Positions 23,309-36,365 of a stretch of 64,000 bases of DNA are shown piece after piece. The translations under genes and the position numbers were made by a program. Below the pieces are notes generated by a model, which saw only the letters and a list, made by a program, of their open reading frames with translations, searched no databases and was not told the origin of the DNA. The stretch's first letter is position 1. Each line of letters begins with the position of its first letter. The DNA comes from Calendula officinalis (lineage: Eukaryota; Streptophyta; Magnoliopsida; Asterales; Asteraceae), in contig OY970826.1 of the NCBI GenBank assembly GCA_963853835.1, positions 73,340,929-73,404,928 on the forward strand. The letters are read 5' to 3'.

Positions 23309-24059
23309 GGGTACGTTTGGTACAGAGAATGGAATTGCAGGGAAATGGTTGCAGAGAATGCAATTGCAGAGAAAGGGAATTAGTCTGGAGAAAGAGAATT
23401 GGCTCCCCTGTTTGGTAGCACAAAGACTTCAACAGAGAATTGCAGCAGAGAATCATTTCTCTTGTTTGGTATAACAAAAAAAATCAGTAGATAATTATAC
23501 AAACTTTATAATTAGCAAACATATTTTTTTCCCACAACAATCATTATTATAACATACAAAATTCATGAATAAATTAATAACGAAAGTGCATTAATAAAAC
23601 CACATAGTTCAAAAATTAAGAATTATCACATACTTAAATAAACTAATTCAACTGAATCAAAATCAAGCATATGGAAACAAATTTGTGTTTACTTTGACAT
23701 GGGTGAAAATGAACCATATCAAAACGAATTTGTGTTCAGTTCGACATGAGAGAGAGAGAGAGAGAATACCTTGTTGGAAAGAAGCTATGAAGAATGGAGG
23801 TTTTCTCCTGCTACGAACGAACGAAGGTTTCTAGGGGCGGCTATGTGTTTTAAAAAGATGAAGTGATAAAGTTGAGCTTTCAAGTCTCCGCTTTTTTTTT
23901 CTTTCAATTCCCACCTTTTCCCTTGCTTTCAAGGAGAAACAAAACTAGAGAATGGGAATTGACAATTCTCCTTCCTCTCCCTTTCTCTATGTAACCAAAC
24001 AAAGGATTTGGGTGCCAATTCCATTTCTCTCCTCCCAATTCTCTGTACCAAACACACCC
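23309..24059. mobile_element. Tourist/Harbinger-like MITE nested at the hAT end
   Basis: Ends are GGGTACGTTTGGTACAGAG and CTCTGTACCAAACACACCC, with 3-bp duplication CTA (23306-23308 and 24060-24062). It is 751 bp and noncoding. The related copy at 42354-43469 is in the opposite orientation. Confidence 0.85.
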
Positions 24060-24083
24060 CTAAGGTAGTCAATTAATTTTATC

Positions 24084-24992
24084 TAGTCTCAAGGGATAAT
24101 TATTAGCCATTGGATCAAGAAAAAAGTCAATGGTCAAGATTAAGATTCAAATCATCACCACCACTACATGTGCTTCAATACATCAATACCTCACCCACCT
24201 CCGGCGGCCGGAGACGGCGGCGATGGGCGGCGGGCGGACGGCAGTCGGAGGTGGCCGCCAGCGGTGGTGACCGGTGGTGGTGGTCGTGACTGGAAGCACA
24301 TGTGTTTGAAACACATGTGTTTCACCTTTTGAAACACATGTGTTTTGAAAATAAAGGAGTGTATATGTACAGCCAAGCACATGTGTTTCATGACTTGAAA
24401 CACATGTGTTTCGTTACAAGAAGCACACGTGTTTCACTAATAACAATTGTTTTGAAAATAAAGGAGTGTATATGTACAGCCAAGCACATGTGTTTCAAGT
24501 AATGAAGCACACGTGTTTGTAAGCTAGAAGCACATGTGCTTCACTAATAACAGGTCTTTTGAAAATAAAAGAGTGTATATGTACAGCCAAGCACATGTGT
24601 TTCAAGTAATGAAACACATGTGTTTGTAAGCTAGAAGCACACGTCCTTCACTAATAACAGGTCTTTTGAAAATAAATGAGTGTATATGTACAGCCAAGCA
24701 CATGTGTTTCAAGTAATGAAGCGCATGTGCTTCGTATGCTCACGGCTCACCTGTGTGTTTAGAAACTCATATTTTTAGTGACTTGAAACACATGTGTTTC
24801 GTGACCTGAAGCACATATGCTTCGATGTAATATGTTGTGTTTTAGTGAAGCACATGTGTTTCAATACATCAATACCACAACCACCTCCATTACCACCGGC
24901 GGTGGCTGTAGGTGGGGGATTTGATCTTGACCATCTTGATCCAATGGCTAAGATTTGTCCCTTGAGACTATGTAAAACCTTTGGACTTCCTA
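24084..24992. mobile_element. long-TIR (MULE-like) element with CACATGTG minisatellite
   Basis: The left arm TAGTCTCAAGGGATAATTAT, then AGCCATTGGATCAAG, is the inverse of the right arm (CTTGATCCAATGGCTAAGAT, then TGTCCCTTGAGACTA). The arm wording (GTCTCAAG, AATGGTCAAGATTA) also occurs in the element at 38464-39350, so the two are relatives. Between the arms are GC-rich GGCGG runs and a tandem array. No transposase ORF. Confidence 0.7.
24290..24870. repeat. 107-bp tandem array with palindromic CACATGTG cores
   Basis: The anchor ATAAAGGAGTGTATATGTAC recurs at 24351, 24458, 24565 and 24672, a constant period of 107 bp. Units carry two or three copies of palindromes such as GAAACACATGTGTTTC or AGCACACGTGT, meaning E-box/G-box-like cores. 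ORFs here are translated repeat. Confidence 0.9.
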
Positions 24993-24999
24993 GAATACA

Positions 25000-25900
25000 A
25001 CTCTAAAAATCAAATAATAGTATTGATGTCTATGTTTTATGTCTATCCATTTGACCAATACATATTTTAAAATCAAATAATGATATTTGGAAACAGAAGC
25101 TACAATGATGGTGGTCTAGTGGTTAAACTTGTTCTATATAAGCGGGGTTGCCATGGCTGTTTTCCGAAATTTCTTCTGGTCAACTGGTAAATGTCTACCT
25201 ACAGAGGGATCGAACCAGTAACCACCAGGAAGTCATTCAGGAGCACTTGCACTTCAAATGCATCATAAATGTTCGTATCTTCATAATTATGTTTTTTCAT
25301 ATATTCATAACCGTTAAACATAAACTTATCATAAATACTGAATAATATTATAATCTGATTAACCTGTCCGATTCAAAACGTCCCACCATTTTTAAGGAAT
25401 TAGCCGGTCCAATTCAATGCCAGGGGTATAAACATTGCCTAAATCAAACGACTCCCCGTACATTGTGAATGCGATTATTGCATGAAAATCGGGAAGTAAT
25501 TTTGACAATTACATATAATCTATCCATTATAGATTTGGTAATCTTGAATTCATCTGGCCATAACACAAGAGTATTTAAAAACCTCCCTGTTATTCATTTA
25601 ATTTTACCTTATCAACCGAAATACCGAAATCCGAATACGGTTCTAAAGCAGGTTGCAAGTTGGTAACAAAATTACAACTCTTAATGCAACGTTACAACAA
25701 AGAAAAAGAGATAAATTTGGGAAAATTTTGACAAAAAATAAATTTATGAATGGTTATAGTAAGATGATAACATCAACGTATTACAAAAGAAAAAAAACTT
25801 ATGATTCAACAACATTCAAAATAAGCTTTTGTGCTTGTTATGTTTTTTCTTATCGCCTCATCGATAAAATCAAACTCTATATCAACAGCAGAACAACGGT
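25000..25900. other. intergenic region with a possible tRNA-derived fragment
   Basis: No gene is seen. At 25094-25110 GGTGGTCTAGTGGTTAAAC resembles a pol III A box, but a B box in the same orientation is not found. The last part is 3' UTR of the PP2C gene. Confidence 0.35.
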
Positions 25901-25901
25901 T

Positions 25902-28503
25902 TTAGTGTTCCAATGCACTTCGAAGAGAGACATTTGGACCGTTTGCCGAGCCTCTCGATATCTGGTCATAATTTAAAAACAATACAATTACAGTTATATC
26001 ATCGTGGAAATGACGCCGAACTCGTTTATCGATTTTTTTAAGGTCAGAATATCGCATTTCTCGTTTTTTTGCAGCTTCGTGTAGAGCTGATTTCACTAGC
26101 CTCTTTGCTATTCCCTGAAACAAATTCATAACGTTTTAGTCACGCTTTATTGGTTGTACCTCATGCATAACTAGTTGTTCGAAAAGTAAGCATCGAAACA
26201 GGTATTTATACATAATAATAGGCATCAACAGGTTTGCTTCATGAGTTATACCATATGCAGAAGTAGTTACACCATATTTAGCAGGTAAAACAAATAGTTT
26301 TATGAAAGGTAGCTAACAGAACAAAAATAAGCATTAGCAGGAAAATGTGATAGTTATCATAGTTCTACTTTTATCATGTTTCGTGGGTTGTCAAACTCGC
26401 ATAACTAGTTGCACAAAATCTAACTAACAACAGGTTGTTGTATTTTGACTTTAAAAGTTAAACTTGTATTTGCTTAAGCTATACGAAGTATATAACTGCA
26501 TTGTTTTACATTTTCAACAACATGATGTTGTCCACAAATGACATAAATGCCCTTGTTTGCTTTATATAGCATGATACATATACATACATGAGCATACGTG
26601 TATTTACTATTTAAGCATATAAGATATGACGAGATAATTAACATATGTCAAATTACTTATTTACTAAACACAGGCCGACCACTTACGCTTCAGTTCAATC
26701 TTACTGACACCCAAAAATGGAAAAAGCAAAACTACAAGGGGTGAAGGTGAAACTAAAAAGAAATCTTACAGCACGTGGATTATTATGAACGATTTCAACA
26801 GCTTCTTCGTTACTCAGGTGTTCCCATAAACCATCAGAAGCAAATATAAGAAAAGAATCATTTGGGTGAATATCATGGGTAAGAATTGAGGGAGTAGCAG
26901 ACAAAATAGGCATAACCGTTTCTTCAGGAAGCCGAAATTTTTGTGCAATTTCGTCAGTATTGTACTCTGGGTGTTTCATATAAACATCCCCAATAGATCT
27001 TGAAACCTGCATAAAAAAAAAACAATTTTTAGCATCATACAATAACAATTTAATTCAAAAAAACATTAAAAAAATAACCTGAATAATGCCTTTGACTCTC
27101 CAAACTCCATGTTTCAACACAACGATTTGTGGATCATGTGGATGGAAAGTATGTAACTCATGTCTAACTTCCTCAAGATTTGCATTATGTTCAGATGACA
27201 GCTGTACAGCCGCCATCCCACCCGTATTACAGACTTTTTTACCTAGTACAACACGAGCGTCTCCAAGATTTGCAACAAAAAGTGTTTGTTGGTATATTAC
27301 TCCAACTAAACAGCATGATCCGACTGTTGCAATGCTCGGTCTTGAATAAAATAATTCAGAAACTAAAGAAGTAAATCCGTCTTCGGTTTGAAGAAATGCG
27401 TTTTGTATTGTATCTGGGGTTATGACTCCGTAATCTTCACTACATTTTGCTGCATAAACACGAAACCTAAGAATAATTACATGAGATTTTTTTTAATATG
27501 AAAACACATGTAGTAAACCCTAGATGTGGCAGTTTCAACGGCCCAATTCAAATCAAATGAGTACAATATAAAAAGTTATATGAAAATAAGATACGTCACC
27601 AAAACGGGTAGATAGGTAAATTCTGATCTAAACCTTACCCAAAATGGAAAATGTGCTTTTACTTACGACAGGCGTTGTTGCTCGAAAATTTAATTTTTTT
27701 AACTACATCGATTGTGTCAACAAGCAAACGTCATAATATCGATATACCAAAGGACGTGTTTAGACCAATTTGAGAACTTTTTTATATTTTAAGATAAAGA
27801 ATGAACTCACTTTTGGGTTCAACCAATTGTCATAACCTTGAAAGTCATGTTTAAGTTATCAACAAACACCATACATAGATCATATTCTGAATATAGTTCA
27901 TTTATGATGTTTCTGACATCAATTTATATACGCTAATTTACAACCGATTTGATAGGATAAGCACATACCAGAGGTGTTTGGATGTTCGTTTTGAAAGCAA
28001 TTATCTGATTATTGTAATTTCGATTCCCAATTACTAGTTTCTAGTGTTCTGATTACCAACTGATCCAAATCACATATCCAAACACCCCCCCCCCCCCCCC
28101 CCCCCCCCTAAAAATCACATAATCATATAACAATGCTAATTAATTTGCCATAAGCTTAATTATATCAAAAGAGCAACAAACCTTGAAGATTCTTGAATAA
28201 ATTATCGCAAACGTATCGAGCAACATCAGGTCCACCATGACCATCATAGACCCCAACAAATGTACCAAACGAACCAGACTCGATCTGGCTCTGGTCTTCA
28301 AGAATCTGGTTAGCTTGAACAACCGCCATTGAATATTCTCCGCCGCTGTATTTCCCAATTTCTCGAAACCACAATAATCCATCTTTTTCGAAATCATCAC
28401 CATTACAACCATTCACACCAACAGAAGTACCGGTTTCGCTACCGTCACCATTAATAAATGGCTTCCAACACACAGATAACAGATTCATCACATCGTCGAA
28501 CAT
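25902..28503 (-). CDS. protein phosphatase 2C, clade-D-like
   Basis: A PPM-type Ser/Thr phosphatase needing Mn2+/Mg2+; clade-D members act at the plasma membrane on H+-ATPases. Exons: 28503-28182, 27449-27079, 27006-26770 and 26114-25902, giving 1143 nt and 380 aa, within the family's usual size. Metal and phosphate sites are intact: VGVYDGHGGPD, ANLGDARVVLG, VSRSIGDVYMK, FASDGLWEHLSNEE and FHDDITVIVLFL. The first junction is ambiguous. The strong donor at 28181-28180 is in frame only with the TTTATGCAG acceptor before 27449. The acceptor 17 bp earlier, which would keep FRVYA, needs a weaker donor at 28177-28176. The start MFDDVMNLLSVCWKP is a conserved N-terminus for this group. Introns hold a Tourist-like MITE. 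Confidence 0.88.
27970..28108. mobile_element. Tourist-like MITE in PP2C intron 1, ending in poly-C
   Basis: The left end GAGGTGTTTGGATGT pairs with the right end ATATCCAAACACCCC. The right terminus runs into 24 consecutive C (28085-28108). No ORF. Confidence 0.6.
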
Positions 28504-28509
28504 CCCACA

Positions 28510-29160
28510 TTTCTCGAAAAAAATATCCCTAAATCGAACCCCGAAGATGATATAATTTCACCATAATCAAACAAGCATCGCATTAGATTTTGCTGATAGA
28601 GTATTGAATTTGTTACAAATACAATCGTTTACTCCGAATCTTGAGAAGTAAGGAATATTAAATGTACCCAAATTGAAAACGCCGAAAATCAATTAACACC
28701 GAAATGAAAACATAATCTCTTGTTTTCCAAAATTATTAAAAATATAGGGAGGATTGATTTTGATTCTTGTTTGGAATCTGGGGAATCGAAAGATGGGCGG
28801 TTTTGATTGGGGATTGTGAATCTCGATTGAATTGAAATTGGATTATATGAGGGGGGAGGTGGTGGAACCCTAAGAAAAGGGGAATAGGGGGTGTTGTTGG
28901 GTGGTGGAGGAACAAGAACGAATTGATTCAATTCCAATTCCAATTCCAATTTCAATTTCAATTCCAATTCCGTTGGTGAGAATTGAAGTTGGCGTAGGGA
29001 AGCTTTTTGTTGGGTGTTACTTTCAATGTTTGTTTCTCCTTTCTCATTTCCTGTTTACGCGTTTTTTTTTACACACCACCATTATTAATTCTCTTCATTC
29101 GCACGTGGAGTCAATCATAGGGACCCCAAAGACCGTTTCTCAAAGATAAGGGGCTCTATG
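28510..29160. promoter_or_regulatory. PP2C upstream region
   Basis: This noncoding region contains the presumed promoter and 5' UTR of the PP2C gene. A short AATTCC/AATTTC hexamer array lies at about 28925-28972. No discrete TATA box can be assigned with confidence. Confidence 0.35.
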
Positions 29161-29190
29161 TATAGATTCTGAAACTTGGGGAGTACTCAC

Positions 29191-29729
29191 TAGGGGTTAA
29201 CGAGTCGAGCTTCTAACGAGCTACTCGAGTTCGAGCTCGTTTATATCGAGCTCGAGCCTATACAAATTCGATCTCGAGTCGAGCTCGAACAAAAAACAAG
29301 ACTCGATTAATCTCACGAGCCGAGCCTAATAATGTAATACTCGACTCCACTCGTTCGATAGCTCGTTTAATCTCGAGCCGAACGAGCTAGAACGATCTTA
29401 ACGAGTCGATCCTAACGAGCCGAACAAGTGTTTTATACAATACGTACAAGTGTTGATACAATAAGTACAAGTATATACATACATTAATAAGGGTGTTAAT
29501 GAGTCGAGTAATTAACGAACTTTTCGAGTATGTAAATTAGTTATTATCAAAAAACATGAAATCATAAACGAGTATCGAGCTCGAGCTCGAATACTATATA
29601 AATATTCGAGCTCGAGCTCAATTTTGAAAGCTTATTCGAGCTCGGGTCGAGCTCAAGCCGAGTAATTACTAAACGAGTCGAGCCCAAATTTCCTGATATT
29701 CGACTCGACTCGAATCGTTAACACCCCTA
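29191..29729. mobile_element. hAT-like MITE, complete CTCGAG-rich copy
   Basis: It starts TAGGGGTTAACGAGTCGAG and ends CTCGAATCGTTAACACCCCTA-type (GTTAACACCCCTA), giving inverted termini. The interior is full of GAGCTCGAG palindromes. The flanks (GTACTCAC and ACCAGGGT) do not show a target duplication. It aligns with the truncated copy at 20462-20915. Confidence 0.75.
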
Positions 29730-30301
29730 ACCAGGGTCCTGTTATTTGCACCATTTGGTGCCAAAAGAGATTTGTATATCAATTTGATTATTTTAATAAT
29801 AATATTTATTATATATAAAATTTAATTTTTTTTAATATCTTTTAATACATAATATATTATAAAAATTCGAATATATATATGTACAGTTTGTCTTTATCTA
29901 CATTTCGGTATAAATTTTATCGTAATAGGAGACAAAAATATAATCGACTAAAAACGTGTTATATATAAATAATAAATATTAAAAGTAAGAGAATCTTTCG
30001 TTTTACGTTAATAGTAATTTTATCGTTTTGATATATGTACCTGTGATTTAGGGGTGTCAAATTTGTACCGAACAAAAATAACCAACATGCTATCAACCGA
30101 ACCAATTAAAATTGGTAGCCAACATGTTTGGTTGGTAGTACTGTACCAATCGAGTATTCATGGTACGGTAATGGTACAGATATTTAAAAACCATGATAGT
30201 ATCGTACCAACCAATATATATATATATACATATATATAAATTAATACTTACAATATATACTTTCATAAATTGTGCTCTAATTTATATCTTTAAAATCTCT
30301 G

Positions 30302-32294
<1,993 letters not shown>

Positions 32295-32354
<60 letters not shown>
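32295..32354. repeat. (TA)n, right flank of element D
   Basis: About 60 bp of TA directly after the CGACCC end. Confidence 0.95.
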
Positions 32355-32358
<4 letters not shown>

Positions 32359-33027
32359 GATTCTTTAACATAGATAAAATTTATATAACATTAATAAATT
32401 GTCGTTTTATTTATCTTGTTTTCGAGTTTGGAATATTTGTAAATATATTTTAAATGATAGATGATGGTAAATATCATATTATAAAACATATCTTGTTTTT
32501 AATATTTTTTAGTTTCATATTAGTTTGTAATCTTGGTATACAGTACCAATTCGTACCAACCAACATTATTGATAGCCAAACAAATTGATACCAAGTATGC
32601 TTGTTATGGTACCGTTAGTCAAATTAGTGTGCCAACTATAATTGGTATGGTACACGGTATGAGGAAAATGCGCATGGTACCGTACCATGTCGCATTTATA
32701 TGTAATATTTTAATTAATGTTTAAATAATGTGTCCTTATCAATTTATCATTGTACTATAACATAGTTAAAAAATGTTAGTTTTTCAAATATATAAATAAA
32801 AGTAGGTTACGAAACAAAAAACGTCCAATAATAAATATGTCTCAGAATGTGACAAATTTAGGTCAAAATGTAGAAAAGAATAAATGTAGCAAAAAAATGT
32901 ATTCAGTCTTTTTTCTAAATATTATCTCTACTATATATAATGTATTTACCCCTTCCCTAATTAGCAAGGCTGAAAATTCAGCCAACACACTTGCTAATTG
33001 AGGAGAGTATCTTTTTATTTAAAAAAA

Positions 33028-33107
33028 GGGAGAGCCAGGATTAGGATTCGAACCAGGGACAGTCAGGACACCAACACGATGCTCAATCCAACTGAGCTAA
33101 CAATTTT
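33028..33107 (-). pseudogene. tRNA-like sequence inside the Helitron
   Basis: On the minus strand the A-box-like TTAGCTCAGTTGGATTGAGC is followed about 35 nt later by the B-box GGTTCGAATCC. The acceptor stem pairs poorly (AAAATTG vs CTCTCCC), so it is a decayed tRNA or tRNA-derived SINE head, not a working tRNA. Confidence 0.6.
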
Positions 33108-33359
33108 GTTGTTATTTACCCGAATGTAATCCAATTTATATCGATTATGTTCTCATCATTCACTTAATTCATTTTGAATTTCTCAAGCGTGCCCTCGGGA
33201 AAGCAATTTAGCCCTTTTCAAGAAACAAGAAGATGTAAAGGTCGAATTCAATTTCTGTAATCTGCCCTCCAATCGGAAATCTCCCACCGCCCACCCCTTT
33301 TGAATTTACTAGCTAACCATCTATTTCGAATTGTAACAAGCGAATGTACTGTTGTTTGA

Positions 33360-33525
33360 TTTACGGGTCGTGGTGTAGACGGCGACGGCAGAAACGGAGG
33401 GTTCAGCGGCGGAAGAAGTGGTGGTAGAGGATTCGGTGGTGGCGATACAAGCGGTGGACATGGCGCTGTTCGAGGACGTGGTAGAGGAAAAGAATCTCTG
33501 TTCAGGAACAAGTTAATTTCAAATA
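33360..33525 (+). pseudogene. captured Gly/Arg-rich exon fragment
   Basis: One frame reads GFSGGRSGGRGFGGGD followed by GRGRGKES, a GAR-like stretch such as found in fibrillarin or other RNA-binding proteins. The source gene is not certain. The apparent proline-rich ORF on the other strand is its shadow. Confidence 0.45.
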
Positions 33526-33704
33526 AATTCAACTTTTTTGTCGTAATGTTTAGTGTATGTTTGATCGTGTAGATTTTCTTGAATGATTTCTTTCATGAAA
33601 TACATGTTTATGCAGTCATGTTTCAACTTGTACCATTTTAAGTAAAATCGACACTTTCCTTTTACAAAATTTTAATGATTTCATCTTGTTTTGTTGCATA
33701 ACAG

Positions 33705-33798
33705 GGCTTATGTGTTTGCAATTAATACTGAGTTTAGACACACCAAGGCTAAGTTATTGGAAGAAGTTCCAAAGTTGAAGCGATTGGCTATGAAGAAG
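33705..33798 (+). pseudogene. captured SYP7-type syntaxin exon fragment
   Basis: After an acceptor-like AACAG the frame reads AYVFAINTEFRHTKAKLLEE then VPKLKRLAMKK, matching the SYP71-73 segment I recall (AEIRRTKARLSEEVPKLQRL). Only one exon is present. Confidence 0.75.
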
Positions 33799-34089
33799 GT
33801 TCGATCTCCCTCATTCAAGTTGGTAACGTTGCATGTAATGACGCTTTCTATTTGACAACTGATATTGGTTTATGTTGATATTCAGACAGTAATCTAGCTG
33901 TGAACTGCACACCAGCTGATTAAAATACGTTTCTTCTTCGCACGATCTACATTAAAATCATTTATGCACTCCAGTGGTATGTTTTATGTTATTCGAATCA
34001 TTGATTTATGATTTTATATATATTAGAAACTATACAACTGCTTTTGATGTTTCGTTAATTCAAGCAGATTTATAATTTAATAATCTTCA

Positions 34090-34400
34090 GTGTCATTTTT
34101 GTCTCTTAAGTTAAATACTGTTTGGAGAATAACACGTGTCTTATTCACTTCTCTACTTGTGAAGTATAAGGATAGACTATTGGTAGCTATTTACTCTGCA
34201 GTCCCCATTATTTCAGCTTTTAAGCCACAACTCAACACCTTCTCAATCACCGATGAACTTAATGAGGTGAGACAAAGCCATTTTTTTTACATTTTTTAAT
34301 TAAGTATATTAAATCTCTTAAATTGTTAACAGGCACTTGCAGTATTGTATGAAATTGATGCCCAATATGACAAAGCTTTTGCATTATATGTTGATGTATG
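34090..34400 (+). pseudogene. captured VPS41 exon fragments
   Basis: Two exon pieces split by a short intron (donor AG/GTGAG near 34266, acceptor AACAG near 34333) read SAVPIISAFKPQLNTFSITD and then ALAVLYEIDAQYDKAFALY. They match the plant VPS41 (HOPS vacuolar tethering subunit) segment 'LPVISAI-PQLNTSSMTD ... LYVIDGQYEKAFALY'. A small internal part of a large protein; no function expected. Confidence 0.75.
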
Positions 34401-34639
34401 CGATTACTTATCCATTCAAATTTGCTCGGACCTTTTCCTCCAAAGTACACACCTACCCCACAGGGGTGGCGATTCTTTGGGTCTGAGATGTTCTTTTGTG
34501 TACTCTTCAGGAATAAGTGAACAAGTTCATGACTTCATATACAAGTTCTAGATGAGAAGGTTTTTATGTCCAGTCCTATTAGTTTATTAATACTTTTTTT
34601 TGTTTGTAATCGTTTATCTTATAGGTTGGTGTAATAATT

Positions 34640-34888
34640 GGTAAAAGGTAGAGAGACTATAAATAACATGCAAACACGATTTGGAGCACGGATTGAGGAA
34701 GTTTGTATAAATCATTACGGAGAAAAAATGCAAGTAGAATTAATTTGTGAATTGGAATTGTAGTTGATTGATTCCTCAACATCTTCCTGAGGTTGGTTGA
34801 TGAATCTAAAGAAATAACTGTAAGAGTGACTGGTGATAGGAGGCAGATTGTAGCAGCAAAAGAAATGATGAAAGAAGTTATGGAACAG
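34640..34888 (+). pseudogene. captured KH-domain exon fragment
   Basis: The frame ESKEITVRVTGDRRQIVAAK followed by EMMKEVMEQ is typical of the end of a KH RNA-binding domain. A donor (CAG/GTTTG) follows at 34888. The source gene is unknown. Confidence 0.55.
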
Positions 34889-36051
34889 GTTTGTTCACAA
34901 TCTCCCGTGAGAATTCCAATTGATATCTAGATGTTGATGCTCTCTTACTTGGAAAATGAAATGGAACTATGGTCTTAAGTGAGTCTGAAAATAAGAATGA
35001 AAAATATCGTAAAATATTATTTTCTTTAAATAATTTGTCTTTCAAAAATTAAGATTAAAATTAAAATAACCCAAAAAAAAATGTGTTGAATGTGAAGCAG
35101 AAAAAGGAATGTCAATGGGAAGTTCAAAAATAGGCAGCTACAAGAAAGATTTAATGTAAGAGGAAGGTAATTAGGCTTGAAAGGTTCAAGGGTTAGATGA
35201 TGTCATCAAGCAGGTTTCAGTCATCTGCTATGTTTTAGATAATATGAATGAGATATAGCCTATAGGTATCATTTTCTACATATTGGGAAATTTCTAGCTT
35301 TTTAGGTAAGAAAGTATTGAAATTTGAAGTTTAGTGGTGGAAATGTTGCAATCTAAGGCTGGACGGAGTGGCAGACTGGCGTTACCGTGGAGCTGAGGTG
35401 GCAAACGAGCCACGACGTGGAGAGTGACGGAATACCGCAACTGTGGTACAGGCTGGGTCAGGTTTAATTGACCCGAAAAACTTTTTCTTGTTGTCTACAA
35501 ATTTGGGTTCAACGTCCTAGTATTGTGTTGTGAGTCAAATTTATATTGTTTTGGAGGTTTTGCACTCCTTTTAATGACTTGCAACTTGTTTAGCAAGTTT
35601 TCTTGTAGCTTATTTCTATTATTTGAGAGATATATCATAAGCTTAACTAAAATAAAACCAACTTGAATTAGTAAGCATTCAACAAATTGTGAAATTGTAG
35701 ACTAATAAAATACAAATCAACTACCATTATCACCCACAAACATTCTCCAAAGGCAACTACCACCATCCACCAGTACAATCACTATTGTTGCCACCTATCG
35801 TCCATCGCCCACCAACATCATGATCGCCACTGCAGACTATAGTTACAAGATATTTACCGCCGCATTGCGCGGGTACCTGCTAGTAGTTTAAAAATTATCA
35901 AAGAAGAATCAATTTAAGGCTAAAATAATAATTATTATTAATTTATTCAATCACATCACTTGGTGCCAAAAGAGGTTTCGAGGGTGCGAAAAGAATCAAC
36001 CTACTCACCAGTCAGGCAGTCACTACTATATTTTCTCAAGTTTTACTACTA

Positions 36052-36365
36052 CTTCCTCCGATTCAAAATACGTGATACATTGTTACTTTCACGGTTTTTG
36101 AGACAAGATTTTTAAAATGAAGATTAAATTAGATTAATTGGATGGTTAGTGGGGAATGTGTCCCACAATTTTTGAATAAAGTAAAGTTAATGATGTTTAA
36201 AAGTAAAAGTAAGGGTAAAAAGGTCATTTCACCTTATTAAAGTAAGTAGTTAGTGGATGTGGGGGCCACCACTTTTTACCAAATTAGGTAAGTTTTTAAA
36301 GTGTATCACTTATTTTGATACACACAAATATGAAAAGTGTGTCACTTATTTTGAATCAAAGGAAG
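36052..36365. mobile_element. Stowaway-like MITE, copy 4
   Basis: The left end CTTCCTCCGATTCAAAATAC and the right end TTATTTTGAATCAAAGGAAG are inverse, and TA occurs on both sides. Internal text matches the copy at 8507-8819. Confidence 0.85.

Larger units (their letters stand above)
32925..35883 (+). mobile_element. gene-capturing Helitron, about 2.96 kb
   Basis: The 5' end is TCTCTACTATATATAATG preceded by A (32924). The 3' end has a GC hairpin (CCGCCGCATTGCGCGG), then GTACCTG and CTAG (35880-35883) followed by T. Both termini and the A/T insertion site fit a Helitron. It encodes no Rep/Hel. The interior carries an antisense tRNA-like segment and exon fragments of at least three unrelated host genes: a glycine-arginine-rich protein or similar, a SYP7-type syntaxin plus VPS41, and a KH-domain protein. 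Fragments retain introns, so capture was from DNA. It is non-autonomous and depends on a helicase elsewhere. Confidence 0.8.

Noticed and set aside
24183..24502. His/Pro-rich and Met-Cys-Phe repeat ORFs
   Set aside because: They are translations of the GGCGG-rich stretch and the 107-bp CACATGTG array.
24290..24870. CRISPR-like array
   Set aside because: The regular spacing is a plain tandem repeat: the 'spacers' are themselves repeated, and this is plant nuclear DNA.
33028..33107. Functional tRNA gene
   Set aside because: A and B boxes are present but the acceptor stem does not pair and the segment lies antisense inside a Helitron.
33248..33532. Proline-rich ORF on the minus strand
   Set aside because: It is antisense to a Gly/Arg-rich captured exon; GGN codons read backwards give proline.
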